DNA of 64,000 nt from assembly GCA_944320195.1 (NCBI GenBank), contig CALUGP010000010.1:1-64000 (forward strand), written 5' to 3'. Both the position numbers and the translations under genes were made by a program. Source of the DNA: an uncultured Prevotella sp. (GTDB lineage: Bacteria > Bacteroidota > Bacteroidia > Bacteroidales > Bacteroidaceae). The notes below the pieces were generated by a model. The model searched no databases. It had not been told where the DNA came from and saw only the letters and a list, made by a program, of their open reading frames with translations. Shown here in pieces: positions 36,530 through 46,260 of the stretch; position 1 is the first letter of the stretch; every line of letters begins with the position of its first letter.

Positions 36530-36557
36530 CGGCAATAATGTAAACAAGCGAAACAAG

Positions 36558-38729
36558 GTGGAAAACGTAAGTAATCAGGAGTTAGAACTGGCATGGAAGA
36601 TTGTGGAAAGGACTGGCGCAAACCTGTTTCTCACAGGTAAGGCCGGCACAGGCAAGACCACGTTCTTGAAAAAACTAAAGGAGAAGTCGGAAAAGCGTAT
36701 GGTAGTGCTTGCACCGACGGGCATTGCGGCAATAAATGCTGGGGGAGTGACCATACACTCTTTTTTCCAGCTGCCTCTGTCGCCATATCTCCCCGGAACC
36801 ACGTTTGACCGCGGTGACAGGAAATATTTTACCTTTAGCAAAGTAAAGAAAGACATCATACGCACACTCGATTTGCTTGTCATAGACGAAATAAGCATGG
36901 TGCGTGCCGATTTGCTTGATGCCGTAGATTCGGTCATGCGGCGTTACCGTGACCATGACAAGCCTTTTGGCGGCGCGCAGCTCTTGCTGATCGGGGACTT
37001 GCAACAGCTTGCCCCTGTTGTGAAGGACAACGAGTGGGCCTTACTCAGTTCTGTATACGCCACGCCGTATTTTTTTTCAAGCAAGGCACTGGCATTGAGC
37101 GGCTATCAGATAATAGAGCTAAAGACCGTATACAGGCAACAAGACGCGGCTTTCATATCGTTGTTGAACCAGATTAGGGATAATCGCGCCACCGATGAAA
37201 CTTTGAATGAACTTAACAGGCGGTATGTCCCTAACTTCAAGCCAGACAAAAAGAGCGACTACATACGTCTTACCACCCATAATTATCAGGCTCAGGCCAT
37301 CAACGATGGCGAGCTCGCGGCCCTGCCGACAGACGAATATGTGTTTGATGCGGAAGTTGAAGGCACATTCCCGGAGGCTTCTTATCCAGCTGACAAGCAG
37401 CTTGTCTTGAAGCAAGGGGCGCAGATAATGTTTATAAAGAACGACACGGAAAGGCGCTTTTTCAACGGAATGATAGGAGAGATCGTGTCTGTTGACGGCA
37501 AGACCATCATGGTGAAAGGCAAGAACGACAATCAGGCGTTCAAGCTGGAAATGGCGGAATGGACAAACTCCAAATACACTTTGGACAACGCTTCAAAGGA
37601 AATAAGGGAGACGGTGGAGGGCGTGTTCAGGCAATATCCGTTGCGCCTGGCATGGGCTATAACGATACACAAAAGCCAAGGACTAACGTTTGACCATGCC
37701 ATCATTGACGCATCGCATTCTTTTGCACACGGGCAGGCTTATGTGGCGTTGAGCCGTTGCCGCACGCTTGACGGCATCGTGCTGAGTACCCCGTTGCAAC
37801 GTGACGCCATGATAAGCGACGAGGTGGTTGACTCGTATGTCAACAAGATGGACGCACGCATGCCTACGGATGAAGATCTTTCCGCCTTGCAACGTTGCTA
37901 TGTCATCCAGTTGCTGGACGAGCTCTTTGATTTTCAGCCGCTTCAATCATCGTTCAACCTTTTGACGAGAACTATCGACGAGCATTTTTACCGTAAGTTT
38001 CCCAAGCTGTTGGCTGAATATAAACGGCTGGGAATGGCGTTTGGCGGGATGATCGACGTTGCGCGAAAGTTCAAGATGCAGTACACGCGGCTGGTAGACG
38101 CGTCGTCCAAGGACGGCGAGGGGTTGGTTCAGGAGCGCGTCAGCAAGGCCGCGGCGTATTATCTGGCCAAGCTGTCAGAGTTCTCTTTGTTATGCGGAAA
38201 GACGAAAATAGACACGGACAACAAGGCGGTAAGGAAGCAGTTTGATGACAGGTTTTCAACGTTTAAGAACGAATTGGCCATGAAAACACGTCTGCTTAAA
38301 CATGAATGTGATGAAGGTGTCAGGTTTTCTGTTGCAGATTATTTGTCGGCGAAGGCTAAGATATTGCTGGGTGTCGGCGACCCGGTTGCCGACGCTCGGC
38401 CTGCAAAGAAGGCCAAGACACCCAAGCCTGTCAAGCCTAATACGCGTGAAATCAGCTATGCGATGTTCAATGAAGGCATGTCGGTTGAGCGTATAGCAAA
38501 GGAGCGCGGGCTTGCCGCAAGCACAATACTCGGTCATTTGTTGTATTATGTCAAGACCGGACAGGTGGATGTTGCCCGACTTGTGTCGAGAGAGCATATA
38601 GAAGAAGTGCGGATGTATCTGCTTGACCATCCGAAGCCCGGTTCGTTGGCTGAGATTAAGGAGGCCGTCAGCCCTTCCATAACTTATGAGGAAATACGTT
38701 TGGTGTTGGAGACGGGTGGCAACGTATAA
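36558..38729 (+). CDS. PIF1-like helicase with C-terminal HTH domain
   Basis: About 723 residues from a GTG at 36558. This start is preferred over an ATG at 36468 inside rsgA, because from here the protein aligns residue for residue with the second PIF1-like protein in the window: Walker A GKAGTGKT falls at 27-34 in both. Motifs include APTGIAAINAGG, VIDEISMVRADLLD (Walker B), LLIGDLQQLAPVV and WAITIHKSQGLTFDHAIID. After about 420 come a helical region and a C-terminal HTH_40-like domain (SYAMFNEGMSVERIAKERGL). Probably a 5'-3' DNA helicase; the cellular role in this group is not defined. Confidence 0.88.
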   Translation: MENVSNQELELAWKIVERTGANLFLTGKAGTGKTTFLKKLKEKSEKRMVVLAPTGIAAINAGGVTIHSFFQLPLSPYLPGTTFDRGDRKYFTFSKVKKDIIRTLDLLVIDEISMVRADLLDAVDSVMRRYRDHDKPFGGAQLLLIGDLQQLAPVVKDNEWALLSSVYATPYFFSSKALALSGYQIIELKTVYRQQDAAFISLLNQIRDNRATDETLNELNRRYVPNFKPDKKSDYIRLTTHNYQAQAINDGELAALPTDEYVFDAEVEGTFPEASYPADKQLVLKQGAQIMFIKNDTERRFFNGMIGEIVSVDGKTIMVKGKNDNQAFKLEMAEWTNSKYTLDNASKEIRETVEGVFRQYPLRLAWAITIHKSQGLTFDHAIIDASHSFAHGQAYVALSRCRTLDGIVLSTPLQRDAMISDEVVDSYVNKMDARMPTDEDLSALQRCYVIQLLDELFDFQPLQSSFNLLTRTIDEHFYRKFPKLLAEYKRLGMAFGGMIDVARKFKMQYTRLVDASSKDGEGLVQERVSKAAAYYLAKLSEFSLLCGKTKIDTDNKAVRKQFDDRFSTFKNELAMKTRLLKHECDEGVRFSVADYLSAKAKILLGVGDPVADARPAKKAKTPKPVKPNTREISYAMFNEGMSVERIAKERGLAASTILGHLLYYVKTGQVDVARLVSREHIEEVRMYLLDHPKPGSLAEIKEAVSPSITYEEIRLVLETGGNV

Positions 38730-38776
38730 GCGGCTGGCGGCCGACTGCATTTCTGCTTATTTCTCTCCGATTCCTA

Positions 38777-38855
38777 AAAGGCGGCTTTTTGCATTGCAGA
38801 AGGCCGCCTTTCGCTTTATGAAAGGCCATGAAACGCACGCTGATTCGCGGCCTTT
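38777..38855. repeat. 22-bp-period array, locus 5 (4 units, overlaps a gene end)
   Basis: Units start at 38777 (AAAGGCGGCTTTT), 38799 (GAAGGCCGCCTTT), 38821 (AAAGGCCATGAAA) and 38843 (ATTCGCGGCCTTT). The last two lie within the 3' end of the minus-strand TPR gene, so the array supplies that protein's final codons. The first two units can pair as a hairpin between the convergent genes. Confidence 0.75.
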
Positions 38856-39427
38856 TGCAGGCAGCCTTTTATCATGTTGTCCAGCTGCTTAAGGCGGCCC
38901 ATGCTGACACTTGTGGGAAACGCCCTGTAACATGCGGCTGCAGACATGAACGTTTCGGCGGCTTTGCCCCATTCTTCCAAGAACATGTGGCAGAATCCTA
39001 GGCGGTACAGGGCGTCGGCTTTTTCCTCCTTTCGGCAGACAAGAATCTGTTTTTCGTAAAACGGTATGGCTTTGTCGTACTCCCCAATCTTGAAGTGGCT
39101 TTCGGCCGCGGTGTTGTAGTAAACATTGCGTTCGGCAGGTGCGTATACGTCAATGTGCGGCATCGCCCTGTCCAGGTACAGACAGGCTTTGGGATAGTCT
39201 TGTTCATGATAGTAGCAAATGCCGATATATGCGATGAAGCGTGGATTGAGTTTGTATTTTTTGTCAAGCTTTATGAAAAGTGTCAGGGCTTCGTGATATT
39301 TGCCGCCGGCAAAATAATCGACGGCCATTCCCAGCCGTCTTGTGTCGGGAACGGTGTCGCTGTGCTGCCCGTTTGCGTAGATCGGAATTGCAAGCAATAA
39401 GACCAGTGTCGCCACGATGAGTCTCAT
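38816..39427 (-). CDS. Exported TPR protein
   Basis: 203 residues with a signal peptide (MRLIVATLVLLLAIPIYANG) and three or four TPR-like repeats (ALTLFIKLDKKYKLNPRFIA, YYNTAAESHFKIGEYDKAIP, ALYRLGFCHMFLEEWGKAAE). It is periplasmic or surface-anchored, with no catalytic motif. Its start overlaps the end of the M64 peptidase by 4 bp (ATGA), so the two are translationally coupled and may act together. The last dozen or so residues are encoded by the 22-bp repeat array, suggesting the original C-terminus was replaced or extended. Confidence 0.82.
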   Translation of the reverse strand: MRLIVATLVLLLAIPIYANGQHSDTVPDTRRLGMAVDYFAGGKYHEALTLFIKLDKKYKLNPRFIAYIGICYYHEQDYPKACLYLDRAMPHIDVYAPAERNVYYNTAAESHFKIGEYDKAIPFYEKQILVCRKEEKADALYRLGFCHMFLEEWGKAAETFMSAAACYRAFPTSVSMGRLKQLDNMIKGCLQKAANQRAFHGLS

Positions 39428-40713
39428 TTCGTGTAAAAGTCAATAAGGCGTTGTAGGGCGTTACGGCATATTGTGCAGAACTCGGGGTTCTCATTCGTGC
39501 GCATCCTGCAATCCTGCATTCCGCGATAAACACCTTTCATGCTGTATCCCGCACCTTCGAAGAGCCCTATTTTTGAACTTATGGTATCGGGATTCTCGCT
39601 TTCGGGAGTAGGTATGGGCGTGCAGGGCTGAATCAGTTTTTCCCATTTGCCGTGAAAGTCGTGTCGGGTCGTGATGTTGGGTTCCCATGGTTCGACATCG
39701 TGCGGATACATTGGTATCTGCTCGAAGTCGTATGCATACTCGTCGGCAAGCCCCCCGAAGCTGTGCCCGAACTCGTGTACCACGACAGGCTTGAACATCG
39801 GGTGGTGCGTCATTGACAACACGTAAGAATTGAGAATGCCGCCACCGCCGTATTCATCGGTGTTTACCAAAATGATTATGTGCTCATACGGCGTGCCTGC
39901 CAGGCGGTCGTGAAGTGTGGCGAGATTGAGGGTCGTAAGGTATCTGTTGCTGTAAAATGTGTCGAAATGGGAACTTAGCGACGTGTCTTTCCATATGCCT
40001 TTTGACGGTTCGCTGGTGCCGCTTTCATTGGAAACCGATTTTACGGCTATTATGTTGAATCTGTCTCTTGCAGACTTGAACGGTTCGTGTGCGAATATGG
40101 CTTCCGTCGCGTCTTTTGCATCTTTGATGTATGTGTCCATTTCAGCGTTGGTGTATCCTTCGGCAACAAACGCGATGTGTATGCACCGTGACGTGTCGTT
40201 GGCCTGTTGCAGTGTTTCGTAAGGTGTAGTCCCGTGTTCTCCGCTATGCCTGATGAGGATGTCAGTGGGTATGACGGTGTGGGTGTAAGCGGCGGTCACA
40301 TTGCGTCTGTTGTCACGCAGTTCGACAGTTATGTCAACGGTGTCTTTGGGCATCGGGACGAGAAAAACGTTTTCAAATGCCTTGCCCGGGCCAGCCGCTT
40401 CGTCATATGACAGCCATTCTTGAAACAATGTGGAAAAGGAGCTCTTGTATATCACGCTGTCATTGCGATGCGGTCTGACAGTTATCTGTCCGTTGCCTTC
40501 AACAGGTATCTGGCTTAGTCTTTGCTTCTTTCCATACCAATGTGGCATGGAGTGCATCTCGGCCAGGCTGATGTCTTGTCTAGCTTTGTTGCCGGAAAAT
40601 ATGTAGTCGAGACGCAGCGTCCGGTCGTTAAAATATGTGTCGAAATCTTGGGCGATGACGTTTGCGCACACTATGGCTGAGATGGTGATGGCTATGATTC
40701 TTTTTTTTAACAT
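39424..40713 (-). CDS. IgA-peptidase M64 family metallopeptidase
   Basis: 429 residues with a signal peptide (MLKKRIIAITISAIVCANVIA). The zinc site is HEFGHSFGGLADEYAYD, an HExxH motif with a downstream Glu/Asp ligand, and the N-terminal half is a beta-rich domain. CIHIAFVAEGYTNAEMDTY is also typical of Peptidase_M64. The family is named after a Clostridium IgA protease, but Bacteroidota members are uncharacterised exported peptidases, so IgA cleavage should not be assumed. It is coupled to the downstream TPR gene. Confidence 0.92.
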   Translation of the reverse strand: MLKKRIIAITISAIVCANVIAQDFDTYFNDRTLRLDYIFSGNKARQDISLAEMHSMPHWYGKKQRLSQIPVEGNGQITVRPHRNDSVIYKSSFSTLFQEWLSYDEAAGPGKAFENVFLVPMPKDTVDITVELRDNRRNVTAAYTHTVIPTDILIRHSGEHGTTPYETLQQANDTSRCIHIAFVAEGYTNAEMDTYIKDAKDATEAIFAHEPFKSARDRFNIIAVKSVSNESGTSEPSKGIWKDTSLSSHFDTFYSNRYLTTLNLATLHDRLAGTPYEHIIILVNTDEYGGGGILNSYVLSMTHHPMFKPVVVHEFGHSFGGLADEYAYDFEQIPMYPHDVEPWEPNITTRHDFHGKWEKLIQPCTPIPTPESENPDTISSKIGLFEGAGYSMKGVYRGMQDCRMRTNENPEFCTICRNALQRLIDFYTK

Positions 40714-40788
40714 GGATTAATAGTGTTTATAGTTAATGTTTGTCTGTTTTGTTTGTCACAAATGCTCGGTTGCTTTCGCCTGCAAACT

Positions 40789-41169
40789 TCAAAACGGGCA
40801 CACCTTCATAAGTTCTATGATGTAGTTGCGCTTCCAGTCATCTTCATGCAAGACCGCGTTCCCGTATTTAAGTATGTCTATGTCCATTTTGACGATGTCG
40901 CGTGAACGGGCTTGGCGAGTGTTGCCGCATGTAGACTCAATGTGTTTCAGTGCGCGGTTTATGTAATCAATGCTAAATGACGTATGGGCGAAGGCAAGGC
41001 AATTCAGAAATCTGTCCGACTTGATTCCTATCGGTTCGGTCCATTTGCATTCGCTGAACATCAAGGTCTGTCCGAATGTCTTGAGCAGTTCTGATTTTGC
41101 ATCAGCGATGTTCTTCTCCTGATCGTAATTGCTTCCGAGTGACAATATGAGCTCTTTCTGTTCGGCCAT
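40789..41169 (-). CDS. folK: HPPK-like 2-amino-4-hydroxy-6-hydroxymethyldihydropteridine pyrophosphokinase
   Basis: 126 residues from the ATG at 41169 (MAEQKELILSLGSNY); a longer frame to 41277 would run into a -7 box (TATCTTTG on the minus strand, 41275-41282). LILSLGSNYDQEKNI, FLNCLAFAHTSF and SRDIVKMDIDIL are the HPPK landmarks. It would pyrophosphorylate hydroxymethyl-dihydropterin in folate synthesis. It is shorter than typical HPPK (about 160), and the C-terminal strand region is reduced, so activity is likely but not certain. Confidence 0.78.
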   Translation of the reverse strand: MAEQKELILSLGSNYDQEKNIADAKSELLKTFGQTLMFSECKWTEPIGIKSDRFLNCLAFAHTSFSIDYINRALKHIESTCGNTRQARSRDIVKMDIDILKYGNAVLHEDDWKRNYIIELMKVCPF

Positions 41170-41332
41170 TTTGTGGATGTTGTACTTGTTTCTACCTCTT
41201 TTTAATATTCGTAATGCGTATGCAGATTGCATGTAATGCATTAAAACTGTGGTTAAGAGGTTTAATATTTTTAGCAAAGATACTAATATTTCTCAATTAA
41301 CGTTTTATGTCGGATGATTTTTATGAAATATT

Positions 41333-41363
41333 TTTGCCGCATGATGGATTTTTATTACTTTTG
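41333..41363 (+). promoter_or_regulatory. Promoter of the MORN gene
   Basis: -33 TTTG (41333-41336), 19-bp spacer, -7 TACTTTTG (41356-41363), 25 bp before the GTG start. It is divergent from folK. Confidence 0.65.
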
Positions 41364-41388
41364 GTGATAAATTAAAAAACGACCGATC

Positions 41389-42501
41389 GTGAAGAATAAT
41401 ATATTGCTTTTTGTCATAATGTTGGTTTTTCCAATACTGGCATGCGCCCAGAAAATAACGCTAGGCTCATGTGATACAAAAGACGGTGGCATGTATCAGG
41501 GGGAAATGGTGTCAGGAAAACCTAACGGGAAAGGCAAGACCGTATATAGAAACGGTGACACGTATGAAGGCTCTTATGTAAAAGGCAGACGCCAGGGGTA
41601 TGGTGTTTACACGTTCTCTGATGGTGAGAAGTATGATGGTGAATGGTTCCAAGACCAGCAGCACGGACGTGGTACGTATTATTTCATGAACAACAATAAG
41701 TATGTAGGCTTGTGGTTCAGGGATTATCAGCAGGGACACGGGGTAATGTATTATTACAACGGTGATAAATATGATGGCAACTGGTATCAGGATAAGCGTA
41801 ACGGAAAAGGAAAATACACGTACAATGGCGGCGCTTATTATGATGGCGAATGGAAAGACGACAAGAAGACCGGAAAGGGTTTTTTTGACTGGGGCGATGG
41901 TACTACTTATGATGGAATGTGGCTGAACAACCTGCGTTCGGGGAAGGGTACAAACAAATATGCGGACGGAGATGTTTATATTGGAGAATGGCTTGAGGAC
42001 GTGCAAAACGGCAAAGGCATATATAAGTTCCAGAACGGTGACGTTTACGAGGGGGATTATGTGCGTGGCCGACGTACAGGGGATGGCATTTTCACCTTCG
42101 CAAACGGAGACCGTTATACGGGGCATTTCACGTCTGGAGACAAGGACGGACACGGTATGATGCAATGGAGCAACGGAGATGTTTATAATGGTTATTGGAA
42201 AAATGACAGACAGCATGGCCATGGAAAGCTGACGAAAAACAATGGCGACGTATATGAAGGCGAATTTAAAGACGGCGTGCTGGATGGTGAGGTGGTGATC
42301 CACTTTGCTGACGGCGGCAAGTTCAAAGGTTTTTATCGTGGTGGAAAACGAAACGGAGCCGCGATTGAAGTGAGCAAAGACGGGAAACGTTTTGAAGGTA
42401 CATATAAGGATGATCTGCGCGATGGCAAATATATGGAAAAAGACCGTAATGGGAATATTGTGTCGCTGGGTATGTATATTTTAGGAAATAGAGTTCAATA
42501 A
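41389..42501 (+). CDS. Exported MORN-repeat protein
   Basis: 370 residues starting with GTG, with a signal peptide (MKNNILLFVIMLVFPILACA). Nearly all of the mature protein is about 14 MORN repeats of about 23 residues (pattern GDxYxGxWxxxxxxGxGxY), for example GDKYDGNWYQDKRNGKGKY. There is no enzyme domain. MORN proteins usually act as rigid beta scaffolds or lipid/protein contacts; the role here is unknown. It is followed by YhcH and glgB at short spacing (18 and 34 bp). Confidence 0.9.
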   Translation: MKNNILLFVIMLVFPILACAQKITLGSCDTKDGGMYQGEMVSGKPNGKGKTVYRNGDTYEGSYVKGRRQGYGVYTFSDGEKYDGEWFQDQQHGRGTYYFMNNNKYVGLWFRDYQQGHGVMYYYNGDKYDGNWYQDKRNGKGKYTYNGGAYYDGEWKDDKKTGKGFFDWGDGTTYDGMWLNNLRSGKGTNKYADGDVYIGEWLEDVQNGKGIYKFQNGDVYEGDYVRGRRTGDGIFTFANGDRYTGHFTSGDKDGHGMMQWSNGDVYNGYWKNDRQHGHGKLTKNNGDVYEGEFKDGVLDGEVVIHFADGGKFKGFYRGGKRNGAAIEVSKDGKRFEGTYKDDLRDGKYMEKDRNGNIVSLGMYILGNRVQ

Positions 42502-42519
42502 TCTTTTAAAAATGATATT

Positions 42520-42963
42520 ATGGTAATAGACACACTTGAGAATTTGGAAAAATATGTATCTTTGAACCATTTGTTCAAAGATGTTGTTGCTTTTATTAAA
42601 GCACATGATCTGAACGTTCTCGAAACAGGCAAGTATGAGATAAAAGGCACGGATCTTTTTGTTAATGTACAGGTAGCCAAGGGAAAGACAAAAGATGCGG
42701 CAGTCCTTGAAACTCATAAGAGGATGATAGACATACAGATTCCTTTGAGTACGAACGAAACGTTTGGTTATACGCCTCTGGCCAGTTTGCCTGATGCGGA
42801 ATATGATCAGGTAAAGGATATAACAAAGTATGAAGGCGCGGCTGAAACGTATGTGACGTGCAGGCCGGGGGAGTTTGCGATTTTTTTCCCTCAGGACGGA
42901 CATGCGCCATGTATATCAGACGCGGCTGAAATAAAAAAGGCAATATTCAAAGTTCTGGTTTAA
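42520..42963 (+). CDS. YhcH/YjgK/YiaL (DUF386) family protein
   Basis: 147-residue cytoplasmic cupin-like protein. Conserved segments are GKYEIKGTDLFVNVQ, ETHKRMIDIQIP and GEFAIFFPQDGHAPCI, with His residues positioned for metal binding. Family members (NanQ, TabA) act in sugar anomerisation or biofilm control; the substrate of this one is not evident. It lies between the MORN gene and glgB. Confidence 0.92.
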   Translation: MVIDTLENLEKYVSLNHLFKDVVAFIKAHDLNVLETGKYEIKGTDLFVNVQVAKGKTKDAAVLETHKRMIDIQIPLSTNETFGYTPLASLPDAEYDQVKDITKYEGAAETYVTCRPGEFAIFFPQDGHAPCISDAAEIKKAIFKVLV

Positions 42964-42997
42964 ACATACCTTCATAATATAATAAATACTTTTTATT

Positions 42998-45067
42998 ATG
43001 GTAACACGAAAGACTAAATCTATAAAAGCTAAAAATGTGGCCGATGCAGTGTCTAAACAGCCTGAACACATAGGCCTTGTAGCTAACGACGGATATCTTG
43101 CTCCTTATGAGGATGCCATACGTGGGCGACATGACCATGCAGTGTGGAAGATTAATCAGCTGACCCATGGAGGCAAGAATTCGCTCGAAAGTTTTGCAAG
43201 CGGGTATGATTATTACGGTTTGCACAAACTGTCGCGAGGCTGGGTCTTTAGAGAGTGGGCGCCAAATGCGACTGCAATATATCTTGTTGGCGATTTCAAC
43301 AATTGGCAGGAGTCTGAAAAATACAAGGCTAAGCGAATTGAAGGAACTGGTAATTGGGAGCTTAAAATCTCAGAAAAAGGGATGAAGCATGGCGACCTGT
43401 ATAAAATGCATGTTTATTGGGACGGAGGCCACGGTGAAAGGATACCGGCGTGGGCGCAGAGAGTTGTACAAGATGACACAACTAAAATATTCTCAGCCCA
43501 GGTTTGGAATCCTGAACCTTACGTTTGGAAGAAAAAGAAATTCAAACCAAATAAGAATCCATTGCTTATATATGAATGCCACATTGGCATGGCACAGGAT
43601 GCGGAAAAAGTCGGAACTTATACGGAATTCAAGGATAATGTTTTGCCGCGTGTGATCGCAGACGGGTATAATTGCATCCAGATAATGGCGATACAAGAAC
43701 ATCCTTATTATGGATCGTTCGGTTATCATGTAAGCAGTTTCTTTGCTGCTTCAAGCCGTTTTGGAACGCCTGAAGAACTGAAAGCCCTTATTGATGAGGC
43801 TCATCGCAATGGAATAGCGGTGATAATGGACATTGTGCATAGCCACGCTGTCAAGAACGAGGTTGAAGGATTGGGCAATTTGGCGGGTGATCCCAACCAA
43901 TATTTCTATCCTGGTGACAGACATGAGCATCCGGCATGGGACAGTCTGTGTTTTGATTACGGCAAGGATGATGTAATTCATTTCTTGTTGAGTAATTGCA
44001 AGTATTGGTTAAAAGAGTTCCATTTTGATGGTTTCCGTTTTGACGGAGTTACTTCTATGTTGTATTATAGCCATGGTCTTGGAGAAGCATTCTGCAATTA
44101 TGCGGATTATTTCAACGGACATGAGGATGACAATGCGATATGTTATCTGACTTTGGCAAACAAACTCATACATGAAGTCAATCCTGATGCCATAACTATC
44201 GCGGAAGAGGTTAGTGGAATGCCTGGCCTTGCCGCCAAGTTTGAGGATGGCGGTTTTGGATTTGATTACCGAATGGCAATGAACATTCCTGATTATTGGA
44301 TTAAGACAATTAAGGAAAAGAGCGATGAGGAGTGGAAGCCAAGCAGCATTTTCTGGGAGGTGAAGAATCGTCGTCCGGATGAAAAGACAATAAGTTATTG
44401 CGAGAGCCATGACCAAGCTTTGGTGGGTGACAAGACAATCATATTCCGTCTGATTGACGCAGACATGTACTGGCATTTCAAGAAAGGCGATGAAAATGGG
44501 ACAGTGCACCGCGGTATTGCTCTGCATAAAATGATACGTCTTGTCACGGCTGCTGCGATAAATGGCGGATACCTTAACTTTATGGGCAATGAGTTTGGTC
44601 ATCCAGAGTGGATTGATTTCCCACGTGAAGGCAATGGCTGGAGTTATAAGTATGCACGCAGGCAATGGAACCTTGTAGACAATCATGAGCTTTGCTATCA
44701 TTATCTTGGCGATTTCGACAAGGAGATGCTCAAGGTTATCAAGAGTGTCCGCAACTTCCAAAATACTCCGGTGCGGGAAATTTGGCACAATGACGGTGAT
44801 CAGATACTTGCATTTATGCGCGGAGACTTGGTGTTTGTGTTCAATTTCAGTCCGACCCGTTCATTCACCGATTATGGTTTTCTTGTGCCAACAGGTTCAT
44901 ACGATGTTGTGTTGAATACTGACGCAAAGGCATTCGGTGGCAATGGCTTTGCCGATGACACAATGACACATGTTACCAATTATGATCCTCTTTATGTGAA
45001 GGACCACAAAGAGTGGCTGAAGCTTTACATACCGGCACGCTCAGCCGTGGTATTAAAGAAGAATTGA
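42998..45067 (+). CDS. glgB: 1,4-alpha-glucan branching enzyme
   Basis: 689-residue GH13 enzyme that forms alpha-1,6 branches in glycogen. A CBM48 domain (about 70-180, FREWAPNATAIYLVGDFN) precedes the barrel with DIVHSHAVKN, the nucleophile Asp in FDGFRFDGVTSML, the acid/base Glu in AEEVSGMP and ESHDQALVGDK. It resembles the eukaryote-like branching enzymes common in Bacteroidota more than the E. coli type. Its stop codon precedes the DUF6057-like gene by 1 bp. Confidence 0.95.
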   Translation: MVTRKTKSIKAKNVADAVSKQPEHIGLVANDGYLAPYEDAIRGRHDHAVWKINQLTHGGKNSLESFASGYDYYGLHKLSRGWVFREWAPNATAIYLVGDFNNWQESEKYKAKRIEGTGNWELKISEKGMKHGDLYKMHVYWDGGHGERIPAWAQRVVQDDTTKIFSAQVWNPEPYVWKKKKFKPNKNPLLIYECHIGMAQDAEKVGTYTEFKDNVLPRVIADGYNCIQIMAIQEHPYYGSFGYHVSSFFAASSRFGTPEELKALIDEAHRNGIAVIMDIVHSHAVKNEVEGLGNLAGDPNQYFYPGDRHEHPAWDSLCFDYGKDDVIHFLLSNCKYWLKEFHFDGFRFDGVTSMLYYSHGLGEAFCNYADYFNGHEDDNAICYLTLANKLIHEVNPDAITIAEEVSGMPGLAAKFEDGGFGFDYRMAMNIPDYWIKTIKEKSDEEWKPSSIFWEVKNRRPDEKTISYCESHDQALVGDKTIIFRLIDADMYWHFKKGDENGTVHRGIALHKMIRLVTAAAINGGYLNFMGNEFGHPEWIDFPREGNGWSYKYARRQWNLVDNHELCYHYLGDFDKEMLKVIKSVRNFQNTPVREIWHNDGDQILAFMRGDLVFVFNFSPTRSFTDYGFLVPTGSYDVVLNTDAKAFGGNGFADDTMTHVTNYDPLYVKDHKEWLKLYIPARSAVVLKKN

Positions 45068-45068
45068 C

Positions 45069-46217
45069 ATGGCGAATATCCATACAGTAAACAATGGCAC
45101 ACTGCTTAAAACGGCGTGTGCTATTGTTTTCGTATTGTTTGTTTTCACATATTTGTTTTTCTTTCAGGCAGACTTGTTGTCAATGGTTCAGCATGTTCTG
45201 TCGGGTGGAACTACGCACTATGACCGTACTATAGGTTCGGTCGTTATAACCGCAGTGCTTTTTCTTGTTCATGTCGGAGCGCGAAGGCTTGGCGGACTTG
45301 GCGACGTGTTTCATGCTTTCACGTATGTTCCGTCGTTGTTGTTGCTTGTTGCCTTGACCAGTGTGGATTGCGACTTTAGCGGCAGTCCGTTGAACGTAGT
45401 ATGGCTGTGGCTTGTGCCATTGCTGATTGTTGTGTATGTCGTATTGTCTTTGGCTGTCAGGTTCAGGGGATGCACGCGTACGCTGTCTGCTTTTTCCACG
45501 CCTGTTGGCATTTTATGGAAAAACCTGTTGTTCATGGCTTTTATGTTTATTGCCGTTTGCCTGTTTGGCAACAGTGATCGTGTTTTTCATTATAGGCTAC
45601 GTGTTGAAAACCTGCTTAACTCGGGGGCTTATGCCAAGGCTTTGCAGATTGGTGATAAGTCAGACGATGCTGATCCAAGTCTCACGATGTTGCGGATTTA
45701 TGCTTTATCAAGAAGCAAGCAATTGGGCGAGCGGCTGTTTGAATATCCTTTGTCGGGAGGTTCTGGTGCCTTGTTGCCTGACGGTAAGAACGTAAGGTGT
45801 CTGTTTTTTCAAGAGGACAGGATTTTCAAGTCTTTGAGCATACGTAAGATGGGCGACATGGCTCCGATGGATTATTTGCTTTACATTGAACGTAACGGGC
45901 TTGCCATGAAGCCTGTCACAGATTATATATTATGTGGATATTTGCTTGATAAGAAACTTGACGCATTCGTCGCAGCCATAAGGCATAAGTACAATTTGTC
46001 ATCATCCACTTTGCCAAAACATTACAAGGAGGCTCTGACGTTGTACACTCACTTGAGGGCTAATCCTGTTCTTGTGTTCCACAATGAGGTGATGGATGCC
46101 GATTACGCAGATTTCCAGAAACTGGAGAAAGAATACAAGGACGAGCGTGAACGTGAATCATATGTGCATGACACATTTGGTGACACTTATTGGTTTTATT
46201 ATTTTTATAATGAATGA
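45069..46217 (+). CDS. DUF6057-like membrane protein
   Basis: 382 residues. The N-terminal half has about five hydrophobic segments (for example AIVFVLFVFTYLFFFQADLL, VWLWLVPLLIVVYVVLSLAV), and the C-terminal half is soluble and helical, with LPKHYKEALTLYTHLR. I associate it with the Bacteroidota DUF6057 family, whose members are often longer, so this copy may be reduced. Function unknown. It starts 1 bp after glgB, pointing to co-expression. Confidence 0.65.
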   Translation: MANIHTVNNGTLLKTACAIVFVLFVFTYLFFFQADLLSMVQHVLSGGTTHYDRTIGSVVITAVLFLVHVGARRLGGLGDVFHAFTYVPSLLLLVALTSVDCDFSGSPLNVVWLWLVPLLIVVYVVLSLAVRFRGCTRTLSAFSTPVGILWKNLLFMAFMFIAVCLFGNSDRVFHYRLRVENLLNSGAYAKALQIGDKSDDADPSLTMLRIYALSRSKQLGERLFEYPLSGGSGALLPDGKNVRCLFFQEDRIFKSLSIRKMGDMAPMDYLLYIERNGLAMKPVTDYILCGYLLDKKLDAFVAAIRHKYNLSSSTLPKHYKEALTLYTHLRANPVLVFHNEVMDADYADFQKLEKEYKDERERESYVHDTFGDTYWFYYFYNE

Positions 46218-46260
46218 TGGGTGACGTTATGGAGGTACAATGCCGGCATGGCTTGAAGGC

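Noticed and set aside
41170-41277. Upstream start for folK giving a 162-residue protein
   Set aside because: The extra 36 codons overlap the -7 box and lack the LSLGSN-type N-terminus expected at the protein start.
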